From contig CAAGKK010000025.1 in the NCBI GenBank assembly GCA_900770385.1, positions 90,553 to 154,552 of the forward strand: a DNA stretch of 64,000 bases, given 5' to 3'. The DNA is from Clostridia bacterium (GTDB lineage Bacteria; Bacillota; Clostridia; TANB77; CAG-508). Made by a program: the position numbers and the translations under genes. Under the pieces are notes generated by a model. It saw nothing but the letters and a program-made list of their open reading frames with translations, did no database searches and had not been told where the DNA came from. Below, in pieces: positions 25,174 through 35,952 of this stretch (positions are counted from its first letter, which is position 1; each line of letters begins with the position of its first letter).

Positions 25174-26226
25174 TTAGTTATATTTATTTTTTATTTCTTC
25201 AATTTCATCATAATGATTGTTTAGTATATCTAAAAATACATCAGCTATTTTAGGATCAAATTGAGTTCCTTTATTTTTTTCTATTTCTTGTTTTACTATG
25301 TCTATAGGTAAAGAATCTCTGTAAGTTCTCTTAGATGTCATTGCATCAAAACTGTCTGCAACAGCAGCAATTCTTGCTAAATAAGGAATATCTTCACCAG
25401 CTAATTTTCCAGGATATCCAAAACCATCGTATCTTTCATGATGGTGCTTTACAATTGGAATTATATCTTGAAATAATGAAGCATTAGATAAGATGTGTGC
25501 ACCAATTGAAGGATGGTTTTTAATTTCTGAATATTCATCATCAGTAAGTCTTGAAGTTTTTAATAAGATACTATCTGGAACTCCAATTTTACCAATATCA
25601 TGGAATAAACCACCTATTTTTAATTTGTGTAAATCATCTTCAGAAAGATTTAAATATTTACCAATTAATTCAGAATATTCAGACACTCTATCTGAATGTC
25701 CTCTAGTATAAGGATCTTTAGCTTCTACTGTATATCTAAGTGTTTGAATACTTTCTAAATATGCTTTTTCTAATTTCTCATTTGTATCTCTTAATTCGGC
25801 ATTGATTTTCTTTATCATGTTCATCTGTTCAATAGCTTTAATACCAGATTCAACTAATAAAAGCAACTGATCAAATTTATCACTTTTTTCACAATAACCT
25901 TGTATATCTAATCTTTTGATAGTTTCTAATGGTGGAGCTAAATCTTTATGCCCTGTAAGTAATAAAATATATAACTCTTTATTAAACTTACGGATTTCTT
26001 CAACAACTTGATCACCATGTATAGGCGTCATAATAAAGTCCAAAAGCATTAAATCAAAGTGTTCTTTTTTTACTAATTCTATAGCCTCTAAAGGATTAGT
26101 AACTCCAGTAAACTGATATCCAGAACGCTTTAGAAAAATAGATAAAGAATCTAATATACCGGATTCATCATCTACTACTATAATTTTATAACCATTAGAA
26201 GATTGATCTGTTATGTTTTTTCTCAT
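25174..26226 (-). CDS. Response regulator with HD-GYP output domain
   Basis: A 350-residue protein. The receiver domain (about 13-130) has acidic pocket VVDDE (17-21), phospho-acceptor Asp63 in LLDF, and TGHK. A coiled linker (about 135-165) joins an HD-GYP domain (about 170-335) with FHDIGKIGVPD and HHERYDGFGYPGKL, the full active-site set. It probably hydrolyses cyclic di-GMP when phosphorylated. The neighbouring 7TM kinase gene upstream is the likely partner, although a terminator hairpin lies between them. SD AGGAGGTG. Confidence 0.93.
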   Translation of the reverse strand: MRKNITDQSSNGYKIIVVDDESGILDSLSIFLKRSGYQFTGVTNPLEAIELVKKEHFDLMLLDFIMTPIHGDQVVEEIRKFNKELYILLLTGHKDLAPPLETIKRLDIQGYCEKSDKFDQLLLLVESGIKAIEQMNMIKKINAELRDTNEKLEKAYLESIQTLRYTVEAKDPYTRGHSDRVSEYSELIGKYLNLSEDDLHKLKIGGLFHDIGKIGVPDSILLKTSRLTDDEYSEIKNHPSIGAHILSNASLFQDIIPIVKHHHERYDGFGYPGKLAGEDIPYLARIAAVADSFDAMTSKRTYRDSLPIDIVKQEIEKNKGTQFDPKIADVFLDILNNHYDEIEEIKNKYN

Positions 26227-26312
26227 AAAAACACCTCCTAAAAGATAACATTATTATATTAATAAAACACAAGAAAAGCAAGAAAAAGAACAAAAAATGT
26301 TATAAAAAAGAA

Positions 26313-26344
26313 TAAAAAAAGATACTATATTACATATAGTATCT
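26313..26344 (-). terminator. Terminator after the histidine-kinase gene
   Basis: AGATACTATA and TATAGTATCT form a perfect 10-bp stem (26320-26329 and 26335-26344) with a T-run on the minus strand. It ends the NRPS-kinase transcript before the response regulator, so the HD-GYP gene is either a separate unit or reached by readthrough. Confidence 0.8.
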
Positions 26345-26355
26345 AAATTATAAAA

Positions 26356-28167
26356 TTATGCAGGTATTGAAATAATAAATTTAGTTCCAAAGCCCTCTTT
26401 AGACTCGAAAGTAATGTTTCCATTAAAATGAGCTCTAATATTTGAATATGACATAAATAAACCTAAACCAGTACCATTTTTACCTTTAGTAGTAATCATC
26501 TCTTTAAAAAGTTTATCTTGAACAGAATCTGGAATACCAGAACCGTAATCTTGTATAGAAAACTGAATATCATTTCCTTTTCGATCTATTGTAAAATCAA
26601 TTTTTTGATTTTGTTTGCCATTATAAGCCTGAATAGCATTAGAAATCATATTGTTTAAAACCTGAACAAAACTATTTATATTTCCTTTTATAGAAATAGA
26701 AGGATCAACTAGCATATGTATATCTAAATCAACTAAAGCATTTTTTAACTCATGTTTCATTAAAACATCAACATATTTTACCGCTTCACTAATTGTAAAG
26801 GAAGTGCTACTTTCATCAGAAAAGTTAACAGCTTGCCCTTTAACAGCAGTTATAACATCAGACATATATTCGGTATATTCTTTAATTTTATAAATCCATT
26901 CATTCATGTCTTTAACAATAGCATGGTGATCCTCATTTGTAACTTCAGGATCTCCAATGGAAATATCATATTCTTTTGTTAAATCAAGTAGACCTTCAGC
27001 TGCTCCAGATATAGACATAATAGGTGTCTTTAAGTTGTGAGCAATACCACCAATCATTTGTCCTAAAGAAGCCAAACGCTCTTTTTCCATAAGCATGCTT
27101 TGGTTATCTTCAATAGTTTGCATATCTAATATATGCTGAGTGACATCTTTTAATAGTATAAGATTACCAAGAAAAGAATCTTTAGAAAAAATACCATTAA
27201 CTTCAATATTAAAATATTTATCATCAATTTTAAAGTCTTTTTTAAACTGATATGTCTTTGTGTCAGATTTACATTTTTCTAAAAGTTTCATAATTGCATT
27301 AATATCTGCAGTGCTAAAATTAGCATCTTGAATTAAGTCTAAAAATTTTATATTTCTTACAGCATTTGAAGTTAATTTAAAAGTTTTTAAAAAAGTTTCA
27401 TTGAAATCTGTAATTTTATTGTCTTCATTTACAACTAAAAAACTATCAGACATTCTGTCAACAACTCTTTGCATTGCAATAGGTGTAACGGTTAAAAATT
27501 TAAATTTAAATATAGCAACAGCAAAAAACAGCATTGCTATAGAAAAAGAAATAGGTGTCACATATACAGTCATTGGAATTATCTTTAGTGTTCCTAAAAC
27601 ATTAATAGAAATTGATATTAATGATCCAACAATTAAAAGAATTGATTGTTTAGAAAAGAACCCAGCATTTTTTATAGAGTAACTTAAAAGGTTATATAAT
27701 GCAACTATAAATAGCCCATATGTATAAATGATGTGAACATATAAATACCAACCATATACCATGTCATTCATATTTGAAGAATATGATTTATAAAAAAAGT
27801 GATGTAGATTATTAGTAAATAACACAATTAATGTAAGAATAGGAACAAAGAAGAGTATTAAATGCCACCTGACAAGCTGAAATTTAGTTTTTGAAAAAGC
27901 AAGACTTGTAAAGAATAATGCAACAGGTAAAAAGCAAGTACCAATGTAAATTATATATTCAAAATAGATAGGGTTTATATTAAATACATAATATCCTATT
28001 GCTTGAAAAATTACTCCTATAGCAATTATAAAAGTACATAATAAAACATAAAAGAATAATTTATTAATTTGACTTGCTTTATTATTCTTTTTTACATAAA
28101 TCATTAGTATAAGAGTTAATAAAGCTGAAATTATAAGTAAAAAGAACTGAGTATTTACAAAATTCAT
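26356..28167 (-). CDS. 7TM-type sensor histidine kinase with PAS domain
   Basis: A 603-residue kinase. Residues 1-220 contain seven or more membrane helices of the histidine-kinase N-terminal 7TM type, often a small-ligand sensor. A PAS domain (about 235-345, VNEDNKITDFNETF) is followed by an H-box (GGIAHNLKTPI, His near 379) and a HATPase domain (about 490-603, NNMISNAIQAY, DYGSGIP, TGLGLFMSY). The ATG lies 13 bases after the NRPS stop, and its SD TAGGAGG is in that gap, so it is translated from the NRPS transcript. Product sensing is an inference from this arrangement. Confidence 0.92.
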   Translation of the reverse strand: MNFVNTQFFLLIISALLTLILMIYVKKNNKASQINKLFFYVLLCTFIIAIGVIFQAIGYYVFNINPIYFEYIIYIGTCFLPVALFFTSLAFSKTKFQLVRWHLILFFVPILTLIVLFTNNLHHFFYKSYSSNMNDMVYGWYLYVHIIYTYGLFIVALYNLLSYSIKNAGFFSKQSILLIVGSLISISINVLGTLKIIPMTVYVTPISFSIAMLFFAVAIFKFKFLTVTPIAMQRVVDRMSDSFLVVNEDNKITDFNETFLKTFKLTSNAVRNIKFLDLIQDANFSTADINAIMKLLEKCKSDTKTYQFKKDFKIDDKYFNIEVNGIFSKDSFLGNLILLKDVTQHILDMQTIEDNQSMLMEKERLASLGQMIGGIAHNLKTPIMSISGAAEGLLDLTKEYDISIGDPEVTNEDHHAIVKDMNEWIYKIKEYTEYMSDVITAVKGQAVNFSDESSTSFTISEAVKYVDVLMKHELKNALVDLDIHMLVDPSISIKGNINSFVQVLNNMISNAIQAYNGKQNQKIDFTIDRKGNDIQFSIQDYGSGIPDSVQDKLFKEMITTKGKNGTGLGLFMSYSNIRAHFNGNITFESKEGFGTKFIISIPA

Positions 28168-28180
28168 TTAATTTTTCCTC

Positions 28181-31100
28181 CTAAAAGTTTATAAAACCTA
28201 TTTTTTTAAAATAATTCATACATTTTCTTATATATTTTTTATCTGATTTTTCCCAATGAAAGCCAATTTTAGATAAATACTTGTTTGAAAAATCAGAAGT
28301 TAGTTTGATATTTGAAGTATATATTAATTTTTTATTCTTGTCTAGATCGTAAATAATTCCGGAAATTATTTCTTTTCGAGAATTATCTGACAATATACCA
28401 GTAATTATATCTGCCATAAGGGTATCAGATACTGGAGTTAATTTAATATTCAAACTATTTAAGACATCTAAGAAATCTTGTATAGGGAGTAACTTATTAT
28501 TATATATATGTAAAACATTACAAGAACTATTAAATGATAGAGCCTTTATAATAGCTTTTGCACATAAATCAACAGGGCTAAGTTCAAGCTCATGTTCTAA
28601 GAAATATTCTGGAAATGCACCAATTTCTATAAAGGATTTAATTCTTTTAGCAAAAGCATTATCATTGTAATTTCTTTGAAATACACCATCTGAGAATCTA
28701 TTTGTAACATTTCCAACACGGAAGATCATTGCATCTAATCCATTTGATATTGCATTTAAAACAATGCACTCTGCTTTAAATTTAGTATATGTATAAATTC
28801 CATTAACTGGTTGACCAATATATAAATCATTTTCAGAAAATGTATTTTTTATTAAATTAGAACTATCATAATTATCTAATCTTTCACTATTGCCAGACAC
28901 ACTAATAGTTGATATATGTAACAATCTCTTTTTATTTAATACACAGAAATTAACAACATTTTGTGTTCCAATAACATTAATATCCTCGAAAAGTTTGCTA
29001 GTACCATAATGTTTCACCAATGCACCGGAATTAATTATTACATCAACATTATTTTTTACTAATTCAGAGTCTGCGTTAGATAATCCAAGATTATCCATGG
29101 TAATGTCACCTTTTAAAATAATAATACGATTTTTATATTTATTGTATGTATTAGCACCAAAGTAAAAAGAAAATACATCTTCAAGTCTTTGCGTTGGTGA
29201 TAAATTGTTTTTAGGCCTAATTAAGCAATATACCTTTCCTTTACAAGTTTTTAAAAACTCATGTATCAAATGTATTCCTAAGTAACCAGTTGTACCAATG
29301 ATCAACACATTTTTAAACTTGTATTTAGTTATGGTAGATAAATACTTTTCTGTATTTCTCTGAAGTATAGCTGAAATATTATCATTAGTGAATTTAGTTA
29401 AATCAAAGCATTCATTACTTATAATATTTCCAGATAATTGTTTAATAGTTGGATATTTAAAAATATCTGAATATTCTATATTAATTCCAAGTTTTACTGC
29501 CTCTATTTGTACTTGAATAGCTGCAACAGAATCTCCTCCTATATCAAAGAAATTATCTTCTGTAGTAATATTATCAGTATGTAAAATGTTTTTCCAAATA
29601 TATAATAATTTGTCAGAAGTTGTATTTAAAGGAGTTTGACTAATATTTCTTTCTTCAACTACAATATTAGAAACAGGAATTGGTAAAGCCTTCCTATCTA
29701 TTTTTCTATTTATAGAATAAGGCATTTTATCCAGTTTCATAAAATAAGTTGGAACCATATAGTATGGTAATTTTTCTCTTAGAGTAGTTCTTAAAAGTGT
29801 TTTATCAATGTCTGAATTAAGAACATAATAAGCACATAAAGCTTCTCTATTATCAACTGTTACTTTATTTACAACTGCTTCATCAATCTCAGGTATTGCT
29901 TCTAATACTTTTTCTATTTCTCCTAGTTCTACTCTTAGACCTCTAAGTTTTATTTGATGATCAATTCTTCCTAAACACTGAAGTTTACCATCTTCAGTCC
30001 ATCGACCAATATCTCCAGACTTAAACATTTTTCCGGGAGCAAAAGGATTATTGATAAATTTTTCATTTGTTAAATCTTCTTTTCCGAGATATCCATAACC
30101 CACCTGTACTCCACCTATATATATTTCACCAGTTAATCCTATTGGAAGAGGATTCATATCATTATCAAGTACATATATTTTTGTATTTAATATAGGAGGA
30201 CCTATAGATATTTTATCTTCTCCATCCAAATTTTGAACATTAGACAGAATTGTAATTTCGCTAGGACCATATATATTATAAATTGTTATGTCAGAAGAAA
30301 GTGACTTTAAATCATGAATAAATTTTTCTGATAAAGGTTCACCACCAAAAACCATATTTTTAACATTTGCCAATGCAGAATTAGGTTCTCGATTATCATA
30401 ATTTATTTTCATTAAACTTGGTGTTACGGTCATAACATCAACATTATATTTTCTTATTAACATATCTACTAATTTGGGATCTCTATGTTCGGCGTTATTT
30501 GCTAAAATAATTCTCATTCCATGAGACAAAGAGACAGTTATTTCATAAACAAATATATCAAAAGGAGTAGATGTTACAGAAAGTATTGCATGGTTAGGTC
30601 CATCTTTTAAATAATCTAAAACTAAAGTCATAGCTTTACACATATTTGCAAGACCTAGTTGATTTAATACCACTCCTTTAGGAACACCGGTTGAACCAGA
30701 TGTATATATAATGTATGATAGACTATCTAAATTGATCTTTATATTTGGATTTTCAGTGTTTTTCTCATATATATTTAAATTGTTTAAATCTATTTCATAA
30801 ATACTGTCAAAATTATTAACGGGTAAATTCAAATGTTTTTGTTTTAGTACACATTTTGCCTTACAATCATTTAAGTAATATGTGGTTCTTTCTATAGGGT
30901 ATGTTGGATCCATATTAACAAAAGCAGCTCCAGCTTTTAAAATGCCTAACATGCAGACAATGGTTTCTAAAGACCTGTCTGTCATAATGGCGATTATATC
31001 ATTCTGTTTTACATTATGGTCAATTAGAAAATGAGCTAAACTATTAGCTTTTTTATTTAATTCAGAGTATGTTAATGATTTGTTATCACATACCAATGCA

Positions 31101-34100
31101 ATGTGTTTTGGATTCTCTATAACTTGCTTTTCAAATAAAGTTATAAAAGTATCATCGTTAGTTGGTTCTTCTATATCATTAAATTCATATAATACTTTTT
31201 CTCTTTCAGAAGAAGAAAGCATGTCAATATTTGAAATTTTTATTTTAACATCATTTAAAACAGAGTTCAATATATTCACATAATGAGATGAAAGCCTAGA
31301 AATAAAAGCTTCATCAAACAATTTAGTACAGTACTCAAAACGCAAAGAATAGTTTCCATTATCTGGAACAACTTCTAATGTTAGGTCAAACTTGGATGTT
31401 GTTGCTTTAGAAACATAATATTTAGCATTAATATTATTTAAAGTAAATTGTGGATATCCATCATTTTGATATACAAAGACTGTATCAAATAAAGGATTTC
31501 TGCTTGGATCTCTTTTAATCTTTAAATCCTTAACTAGCATATCAAAAGGGTAACTTTGATTCTTAAAACAATTTAAGCAATTGATTTTTATAATATTGCT
31601 AAATTCTTCAAATTCAAGATTATGGTCTACAGTATTTCTTAATGCTAATGTATTAACAAACATACCAAATATATTTGAAAGTTCAGGTAATTCTCTACCA
31701 ACTATAGGAGTACCAACAACTATATCATTTTGAGCAGTATATTTTGATAGCAATATATAATAACAAGATAACATTAACATATATGGAGTTATATTTAATT
31801 TTTTTGATACAATATTTATCTTATTAAATGTTTCTGAAGATAAAACCAAACGATAATCATTGCCTTCGAAACTTTGCATAGAAGGTCTAGAAAAAGTTGT
31901 AGGCATATTTAGCAATGGTACTTCATTCTTGAATTGATTTAACCAAAATTCCTTCTTTTTATTAAATTCTTCTGTTTTGAATTGTTCTTCTTCCCATAAA
32001 CAAAAATCAGTATAATCTATAGGTTGCTCTGGTAATGAGATATTATTATATAAAGAGCATAATTCTTGTACTAATATTTTTAAAGAAACACCGTCACTAA
32101 TAATATGATGCATGTCTAATAAAAGTAACATCTTGTTACTTCTTAATTTAACCAGTTTACATCTAAATAGTGGAGCTTTTGATAAATCAAAAGTTCTAAG
32201 AAAATTTTTATAAATTGCATCTAAATCATCAATAATAGAATCTTCAACAATTAAGTTAAAATCTACATCATCATCCACAATTTGAACAACATTGTTTTCA
32301 TGTAGAGCAAAACGAGTTCTTAATGATTTATGTCTTTTGATTAATATATTTAAACATTTTTTTAATTTATCAATGTCTAAGTTACCATCAAGAATTATAC
32401 CACCAGCAGTATTATATAAAGTAGAATTACTATCTAAATTTGAAGCATAATAAATCCCTTTTTGTACAGAAGATAAAGGATAATACTTACATTCTTCATG
32501 TTTAGTAATAGTTGTAGTCTTTTGTTCTTTTAAATTTATAATATAATCAGATAAATTAGCAATTACAGGGTTATCAAATATATCTTGGATTGTTATTGTT
32601 TGATTTAATTGGTTTGTTAACTTATTGCTTAAGGAAATAGCAGAAAGAGAATCACCACCAATATCAAAAAAAGAACTAAGAATACTAATATTATCAATAC
32701 CTAAAATATCTTTAATAGAAGAGAGAATGGCGTTATCTATTGAATTTCTTGCTTTTACAATATCGTGAAGAGGTTCATTAATTTGAGGTAAAGGCAATAA
32801 TTTTCGATCAACTTTTCCATTTACATTTAAAGGTAATTTATCTAAAATTGTTATATATGTAGGTACCATATAGCTTGCTAATGTATTTGAAAGATGTTTT
32901 TTTAATTTATTAATATCAATAGAACTATCTACAACAATATATGAACAAATAATTTTATTATTATTTATGTTTTGAATAATAGATATAGATTGTTTAATAT
33001 TAGGATAACTTAAAATGTTGTTGTCAATTTCGCTAAGTTCAACCCTAAATCCTCTGATTTTAATTTGGTTATCAATTCTTCCTATAAATTCTATATTCCC
33101 ATCAGGCAACCATTTGGCTAAGTCACCAGTTTTATATGCTATTCCAGAGTCAAATGGATTAGAAATAAAATTTTCTTTAGTTAAGATAGAATTATTTAAA
33201 TATCCATTAGAGACACCATCTCCACCAACTAAAAGTTCACCAGGAACACCGATTGGACATAAAGATATATCCTTTGGAGATATTATATAAGCAGTCGAAT
33301 TAGATATTGGTTTACCAATAGGAATAGAAGTTTCAAATTTAGATGATATTGTATAGCAACATGAAAATGTAGTGTTTTCTGTTGGACCATAACCATTTAT
33401 TATTGTAAGATTCGGATTAAATGTTTTGGCCATGTTTATATGTTTAGGAGAAAGAACATCACCACCAGTTAATAAAGTGTTAACAGAGTTAAAGATAGTA
33501 GGATCTTCCTCACATAATTGATTAAATAATGGAGCAGTTAGCCATAAAATAGTAATTTTATTTTTCAACAAATAATTTCTAAAAGAATTTATATTTAGCA
33601 AATCATCCTTTTTTATAATATACAATTCAAAACCATTTAATAAAGCACCCCATATTTCAAAAGTACATGCATCAAATACTATAGAACCAGTTTGCAAAAT
33701 ATGCTCATAATTATTAAATTTTATAAAAGTGTTATTTTTTACTAACCTAACAACATTAGTATTAGTTACTATAACTCCTTTAGGTTTACCTGTTGAACCA
33801 GAGGTATACATTATATAAGCAGGATGGTTAGTAGAAAAATGCACATTCAAATTTTCTTTAGAAAAACTATTAATTTCTGAAGAAATAGTAAGAGCATTTT
33901 TTAAGGAAATAGTTTTATTAGTAATAATAAATTTAGATTTCGAATCATCTAAAATGTATTCAATTCGCTCTTGAGGATAAGATATATCTATTGGCAAGAA
34001 GGTTGCTCCTATCTTCAATATTCCTAAAATTGATATTATTATATCTATAGATTTATCAAGTAAAACAGAAACTATATCTCCTTTTGCAGCACCATTAGTA

Positions 34101-35584
34101 ATTAAATACCTTGCCAATTGATTAGCTTTCTCATTTAATTCTCTATAAGTTAATTTTTGGTCTTCAAAAACAACAGCAATATTATCCGGAGTTTTATTAA
34201 CTTGCTCTTCGAATAAATCTACAATGGTTTTATCTTTTGGATAATCTACTTTTGTATTGTTAAAATCATAAAGTATTTTATGTTTTTCTTCAGGAGTTAC
34301 AATTTCAATATTTTTTAAAATAATATCAGTATTAGACATAACTTGATCTACTATTGTTAGAATTCTAGCATGTAAAGCAGCAATGTCTTGTTCTGTGTAT
34401 TTATCAGTTTTATAATCATAAGCAACATGAAGATTACCTTCGTTGTTTAAATCTAATAAATGAATTTGTAAATCATCTGCACAGCAGCCATTAGTAAGCC
34501 AACGAGCACTATAATTTACTCCACTTTCTTCGTCGAAAGTTTTTGTTATTTGGTATGAAAGGACAACATTATATAAATTAGGAATTGAAGAGTCCTTTTT
34601 TCTTATATCTTCAAGAATATATTGATAAGGATATCTTTGATGTCTAAATAATGAAATTGTTTTAGCTGAGACATCTTTTATAAAATCTACGAAAGTTAAT
34701 TCATGATTTAAATTTACTCTTAATGGAGTGGTACTAATGAACATACCAACAGTATTTTTTTGCTCAAAATTTGTTCTATTTAAAATTGGTGTACCAATAA
34801 CAAAATCATCTAAATTACTAACTCTACCTAAATATAGAGAATATACAGACATGAAAAAATTGTACAAAGAAATATTATTTGCTTTGCAAAATTCATTTAT
34901 TTTTTTTACTAAACTAATATCAAAGGTAAAATTAGCTCTATTTCCTGCAGAAGAAATATTTGTTGATTTCTTTAAAGAAGGAATAGTAGCGATTTCTGGT
35001 ACTGTTTTAAAAATATCATTCCAATACTCTTTGTCTTTTAAAAACTTAGAACTTTCTAAATATTTTTTTTCATCATTAATATATGAAATATAAGAAGGAT
35101 GTTCTTTAGTAGAATAAGTATTATTTTTAATATTAGAATAATTAAGCATTACTTGCTTAACAACAAGTCCTAAAGACCAAGAATCACCTATAATATGGTG
35201 AGCACTTAAAAAGAAACCACCATATTGATTTGGTAATTTAAAAAATGTAAATTTAAAAAGTGTATTTTCTTCAATTTTAAATGGTATCTTAGCAAGTTCT
35301 AAAGATTTTTTTTCTATATCATTTTCAGAAGATAGATTAATGGTTTCAACATCAAAAGGAATGTATTCTGTAATATATTGAACACATTTATTATTTTCTT
35401 CTTTTATTTTTATTCTCATTGCATCATTTGTTTTTATAACTTCGTTAACAGCTTGGGTTAAAGCCTTAAAATCAACGACTTCAGAAATATATGTGTATCC
35501 ACTAATATTGTTTATTGAAGTATTTGGATAAAATTTTTCTGTAAGCCATATAGAATTTTGAGGATTAGTTAATGAATATTCCAT
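28181..35584 (-). CDS. Two-module nonribosomal peptide synthetase with terminal reductase
   Basis: This 2467-residue NRPS has domain order C1 (about 1-440, HHIIGDS near 130), A1 (about 455-950, YTSGSTGKPKG near 598), T1 (DIGGDSLSA near 976), C2 (about 1050-1490, HHIISDG near 1160), A2 (about 1500-1995, YTSGSTGVPKG near 1628), T2 (DIGGDSVAA near 2015), and R (about 2090-2467, GTTGYLG near 2096, YTYTK). R domains release the chain with NADPH as an aldehyde or alcohol. The A1 pocket code reads DAFWLGGTFK, close to the known valine code; A2 reads about DIYTVGIILK and is unassigned. The initial C domain suggests N-acylation. The expected product is an N-capped dipeptide aldehyde, or a pyrazinone if the N-terminus is free. 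No PPTase or exporter is adjacent. SD AAAGGGG. Confidence 0.95.
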   Translation of the reverse strand: MEYSLTNPQNSIWLTEKFYPNTSINNISGYTYISEVVDFKALTQAVNEVIKTNDAMRIKIKEENNKCVQYITEYIPFDVETINLSSENDIEKKSLELAKIPFKIEENTLFKFTFFKLPNQYGGFFLSAHHIIGDSWSLGLVVKQVMLNYSNIKNNTYSTKEHPSYISYINDEKKYLESSKFLKDKEYWNDIFKTVPEIATIPSLKKSTNISSAGNRANFTFDISLVKKINEFCKANNISLYNFFMSVYSLYLGRVSNLDDFVIGTPILNRTNFEQKNTVGMFISTTPLRVNLNHELTFVDFIKDVSAKTISLFRHQRYPYQYILEDIRKKDSSIPNLYNVVLSYQITKTFDEESGVNYSARWLTNGCCADDLQIHLLDLNNEGNLHVAYDYKTDKYTEQDIAALHARILTIVDQVMSNTDIILKNIEIVTPEEKHKILYDFNNTKVDYPKDKTIVDLFEEQVNKTPDNIAVVFEDQKLTYRELNEKANQLARYLITNGAAKGDIVSVLLDKSIDIIISILGILKIGATFLPIDISYPQERIEYILDDSKSKFIITNKTISLKNALTISSEINSFSKENLNVHFSTNHPAYIMYTSGSTGKPKGVIVTNTNVVRLVKNNTFIKFNNYEHILQTGSIVFDACTFEIWGALLNGFELYIIKKDDLLNINSFRNYLLKNKITILWLTAPLFNQLCEEDPTIFNSVNTLLTGGDVLSPKHINMAKTFNPNLTIINGYGPTENTTFSCCYTISSKFETSIPIGKPISNSTAYIISPKDISLCPIGVPGELLVGGDGVSNGYLNNSILTKENFISNPFDSGIAYKTGDLAKWLPDGNIEFIGRIDNQIKIRGFRVELSEIDNNILSYPNIKQSISIIQNINNNKIICSYIVVDSSIDINKLKKHLSNTLASYMVPTYITILDKLPLNVNGKVDRKLLPLPQINEPLHDIVKARNSIDNAILSSIKDILGIDNISILSSFFDIGGDSLSAISLSNKLTNQLNQTITIQDIFDNPVIANLSDYIINLKEQKTTTITKHEECKYYPLSSVQKGIYYASNLDSNSTLYNTAGGIILDGNLDIDKLKKCLNILIKRHKSLRTRFALHENNVVQIVDDDVDFNLIVEDSIIDDLDAIYKNFLRTFDLSKAPLFRCKLVKLRSNKMLLLLDMHHIISDGVSLKILVQELCSLYNNISLPEQPIDYTDFCLWEEEQFKTEEFNKKKEFWLNQFKNEVPLLNMPTTFSRPSMQSFEGNDYRLVLSSETFNKINIVSKKLNITPYMLMLSCYYILLSKYTAQNDIVVGTPIVGRELPELSNIFGMFVNTLALRNTVDHNLEFEEFSNIIKINCLNCFKNQSYPFDMLVKDLKIKRDPSRNPLFDTVFVYQNDGYPQFTLNNINAKYYVSKATTSKFDLTLEVVPDNGNYSLRFEYCTKLFDEAFISRLSSHYVNILNSVLNDVKIKISNIDMLSSSEREKVLYEFNDIEEPTNDDTFITLFEKQVIENPKHIALVCDNKSLTYSELNKKANSLAHFLIDHNVKQNDIIAIMTDRSLETIVCMLGILKAGAAFVNMDPTYPIERTTYYLNDCKAKCVLKQKHLNLPVNNFDSIYEIDLNNLNIYEKNTENPNIKINLDSLSYIIYTSGSTGVPKGVVLNQLGLANMCKAMTLVLDYLKDGPNHAILSVTSTPFDIFVYEITVSLSHGMRIILANNAEHRDPKLVDMLIRKYNVDVMTVTPSLMKINYDNREPNSALANVKNMVFGGEPLSEKFIHDLKSLSSDITIYNIYGPSEITILSNVQNLDGEDKISIGPPILNTKIYVLDNDMNPLPIGLTGEIYIGGVQVGYGYLGKEDLTNEKFINNPFAPGKMFKSGDIGRWTEDGKLQCLGRIDHQIKLRGLRVELGEIEKVLEAIPEIDEAVVNKVTVDNREALCAYYVLNSDIDKTLLRTTLREKLPYYMVPTYFMKLDKMPYSINRKIDRKALPIPVSNIVVEERNISQTPLNTTSDKLLYIWKNILHTDNITTEDNFFDIGGDSVAAIQVQIEAVKLGINIEYSDIFKYPTIKQLSGNIISNECFDLTKFTNDNISAILQRNTEKYLSTITKYKFKNVLIIGTTGYLGIHLIHEFLKTCKGKVYCLIRPKNNLSPTQRLEDVFSFYFGANTYNKYKNRIIILKGDITMDNLGLSNADSELVKNNVDVIINSGALVKHYGTSKLFEDINVIGTQNVVNFCVLNKKRLLHISTISVSGNSERLDNYDSSNLIKNTFSENDLYIGQPVNGIYTYTKFKAECIVLNAISNGLDAMIFRVGNVTNRFSDGVFQRNYNDNAFAKRIKSFIEIGAFPEYFLEHELELSPVDLCAKAIIKALSFNSSCNVLHIYNNKLLPIQDFLDVLNSLNIKLTPVSDTLMADIITGILSDNSRKEIISGIIYDLDKNKKLIYTSNIKLTSDFSNKYLSKIGFHWEKSDKKYIRKCMNYFKKIGFINF

Positions 35585-35622
35585 TATGTAAAACCCCTTT
35601 CATTTAGTAATATACAAAATAT

Positions 35623-35649
35623 ATAGTTATTATATATTATAATAACTAT
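35623..35649. promoter_or_regulatory. Inverted repeat upstream of the NRPS gene
   Basis: ATAGTTATTA (35623-35632) and TAATAACTAT (35640-35649) form a perfect 10-bp palindrome around a 7-bp AT loop, 40-65 bases before the NRPS start. It could be an operator or a leader hairpin. AT-rich sequence makes chance palindromes possible. Confidence 0.35.
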
Positions 35650-35773
35650 TTTTTTAGATTTGTAACACAAAAAAAATATTTATGTAACATTAATGTAATA
35701 TAACATAAAATATAAATACAAATTGTCGAAATTTGCTTATAACAATAAAAAATAAAAAAAATAACAATATTAA

Positions 35774-35802
35774 TTGACAAGAAAAACAAAACATGGTATT
35801 AT
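35774..35802 (+). promoter_or_regulatory. Promoter of tRNA-Arg
   Basis: TTGACA (35774-35779) and TATTAT (35797-35802) with a 17-bp spacer, 20 bases before the tRNA. Confidence 0.75.
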
Positions 35803-35822
35803 AATAAATGTGTTCAAGAAAT

Positions 35823-35899
<77 letters not shown>

Positions 35900-35900
35900 T

Positions 35901-35937
35901 AAAAAGAAATCACAGCAAAGCTGTGGTTTCTTTTTTT
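35901..35937 (+). terminator. Terminator of tRNA-Arg
   Basis: AAAGAAATCACAGC and GCTGTGGTTTCTTT form a long stem followed by seven T, directly after the tRNA. Confidence 0.88.
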
Positions 35938-35952
35938 GTGTGTTTAAATGGA

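Noticed and set aside
26227..28167. Kinase and HD-GYP regulator as one operon
   Set aside because: A perfect intrinsic terminator at 26313-26344 separates them. They may still be partners, but co-transcription is not supported.
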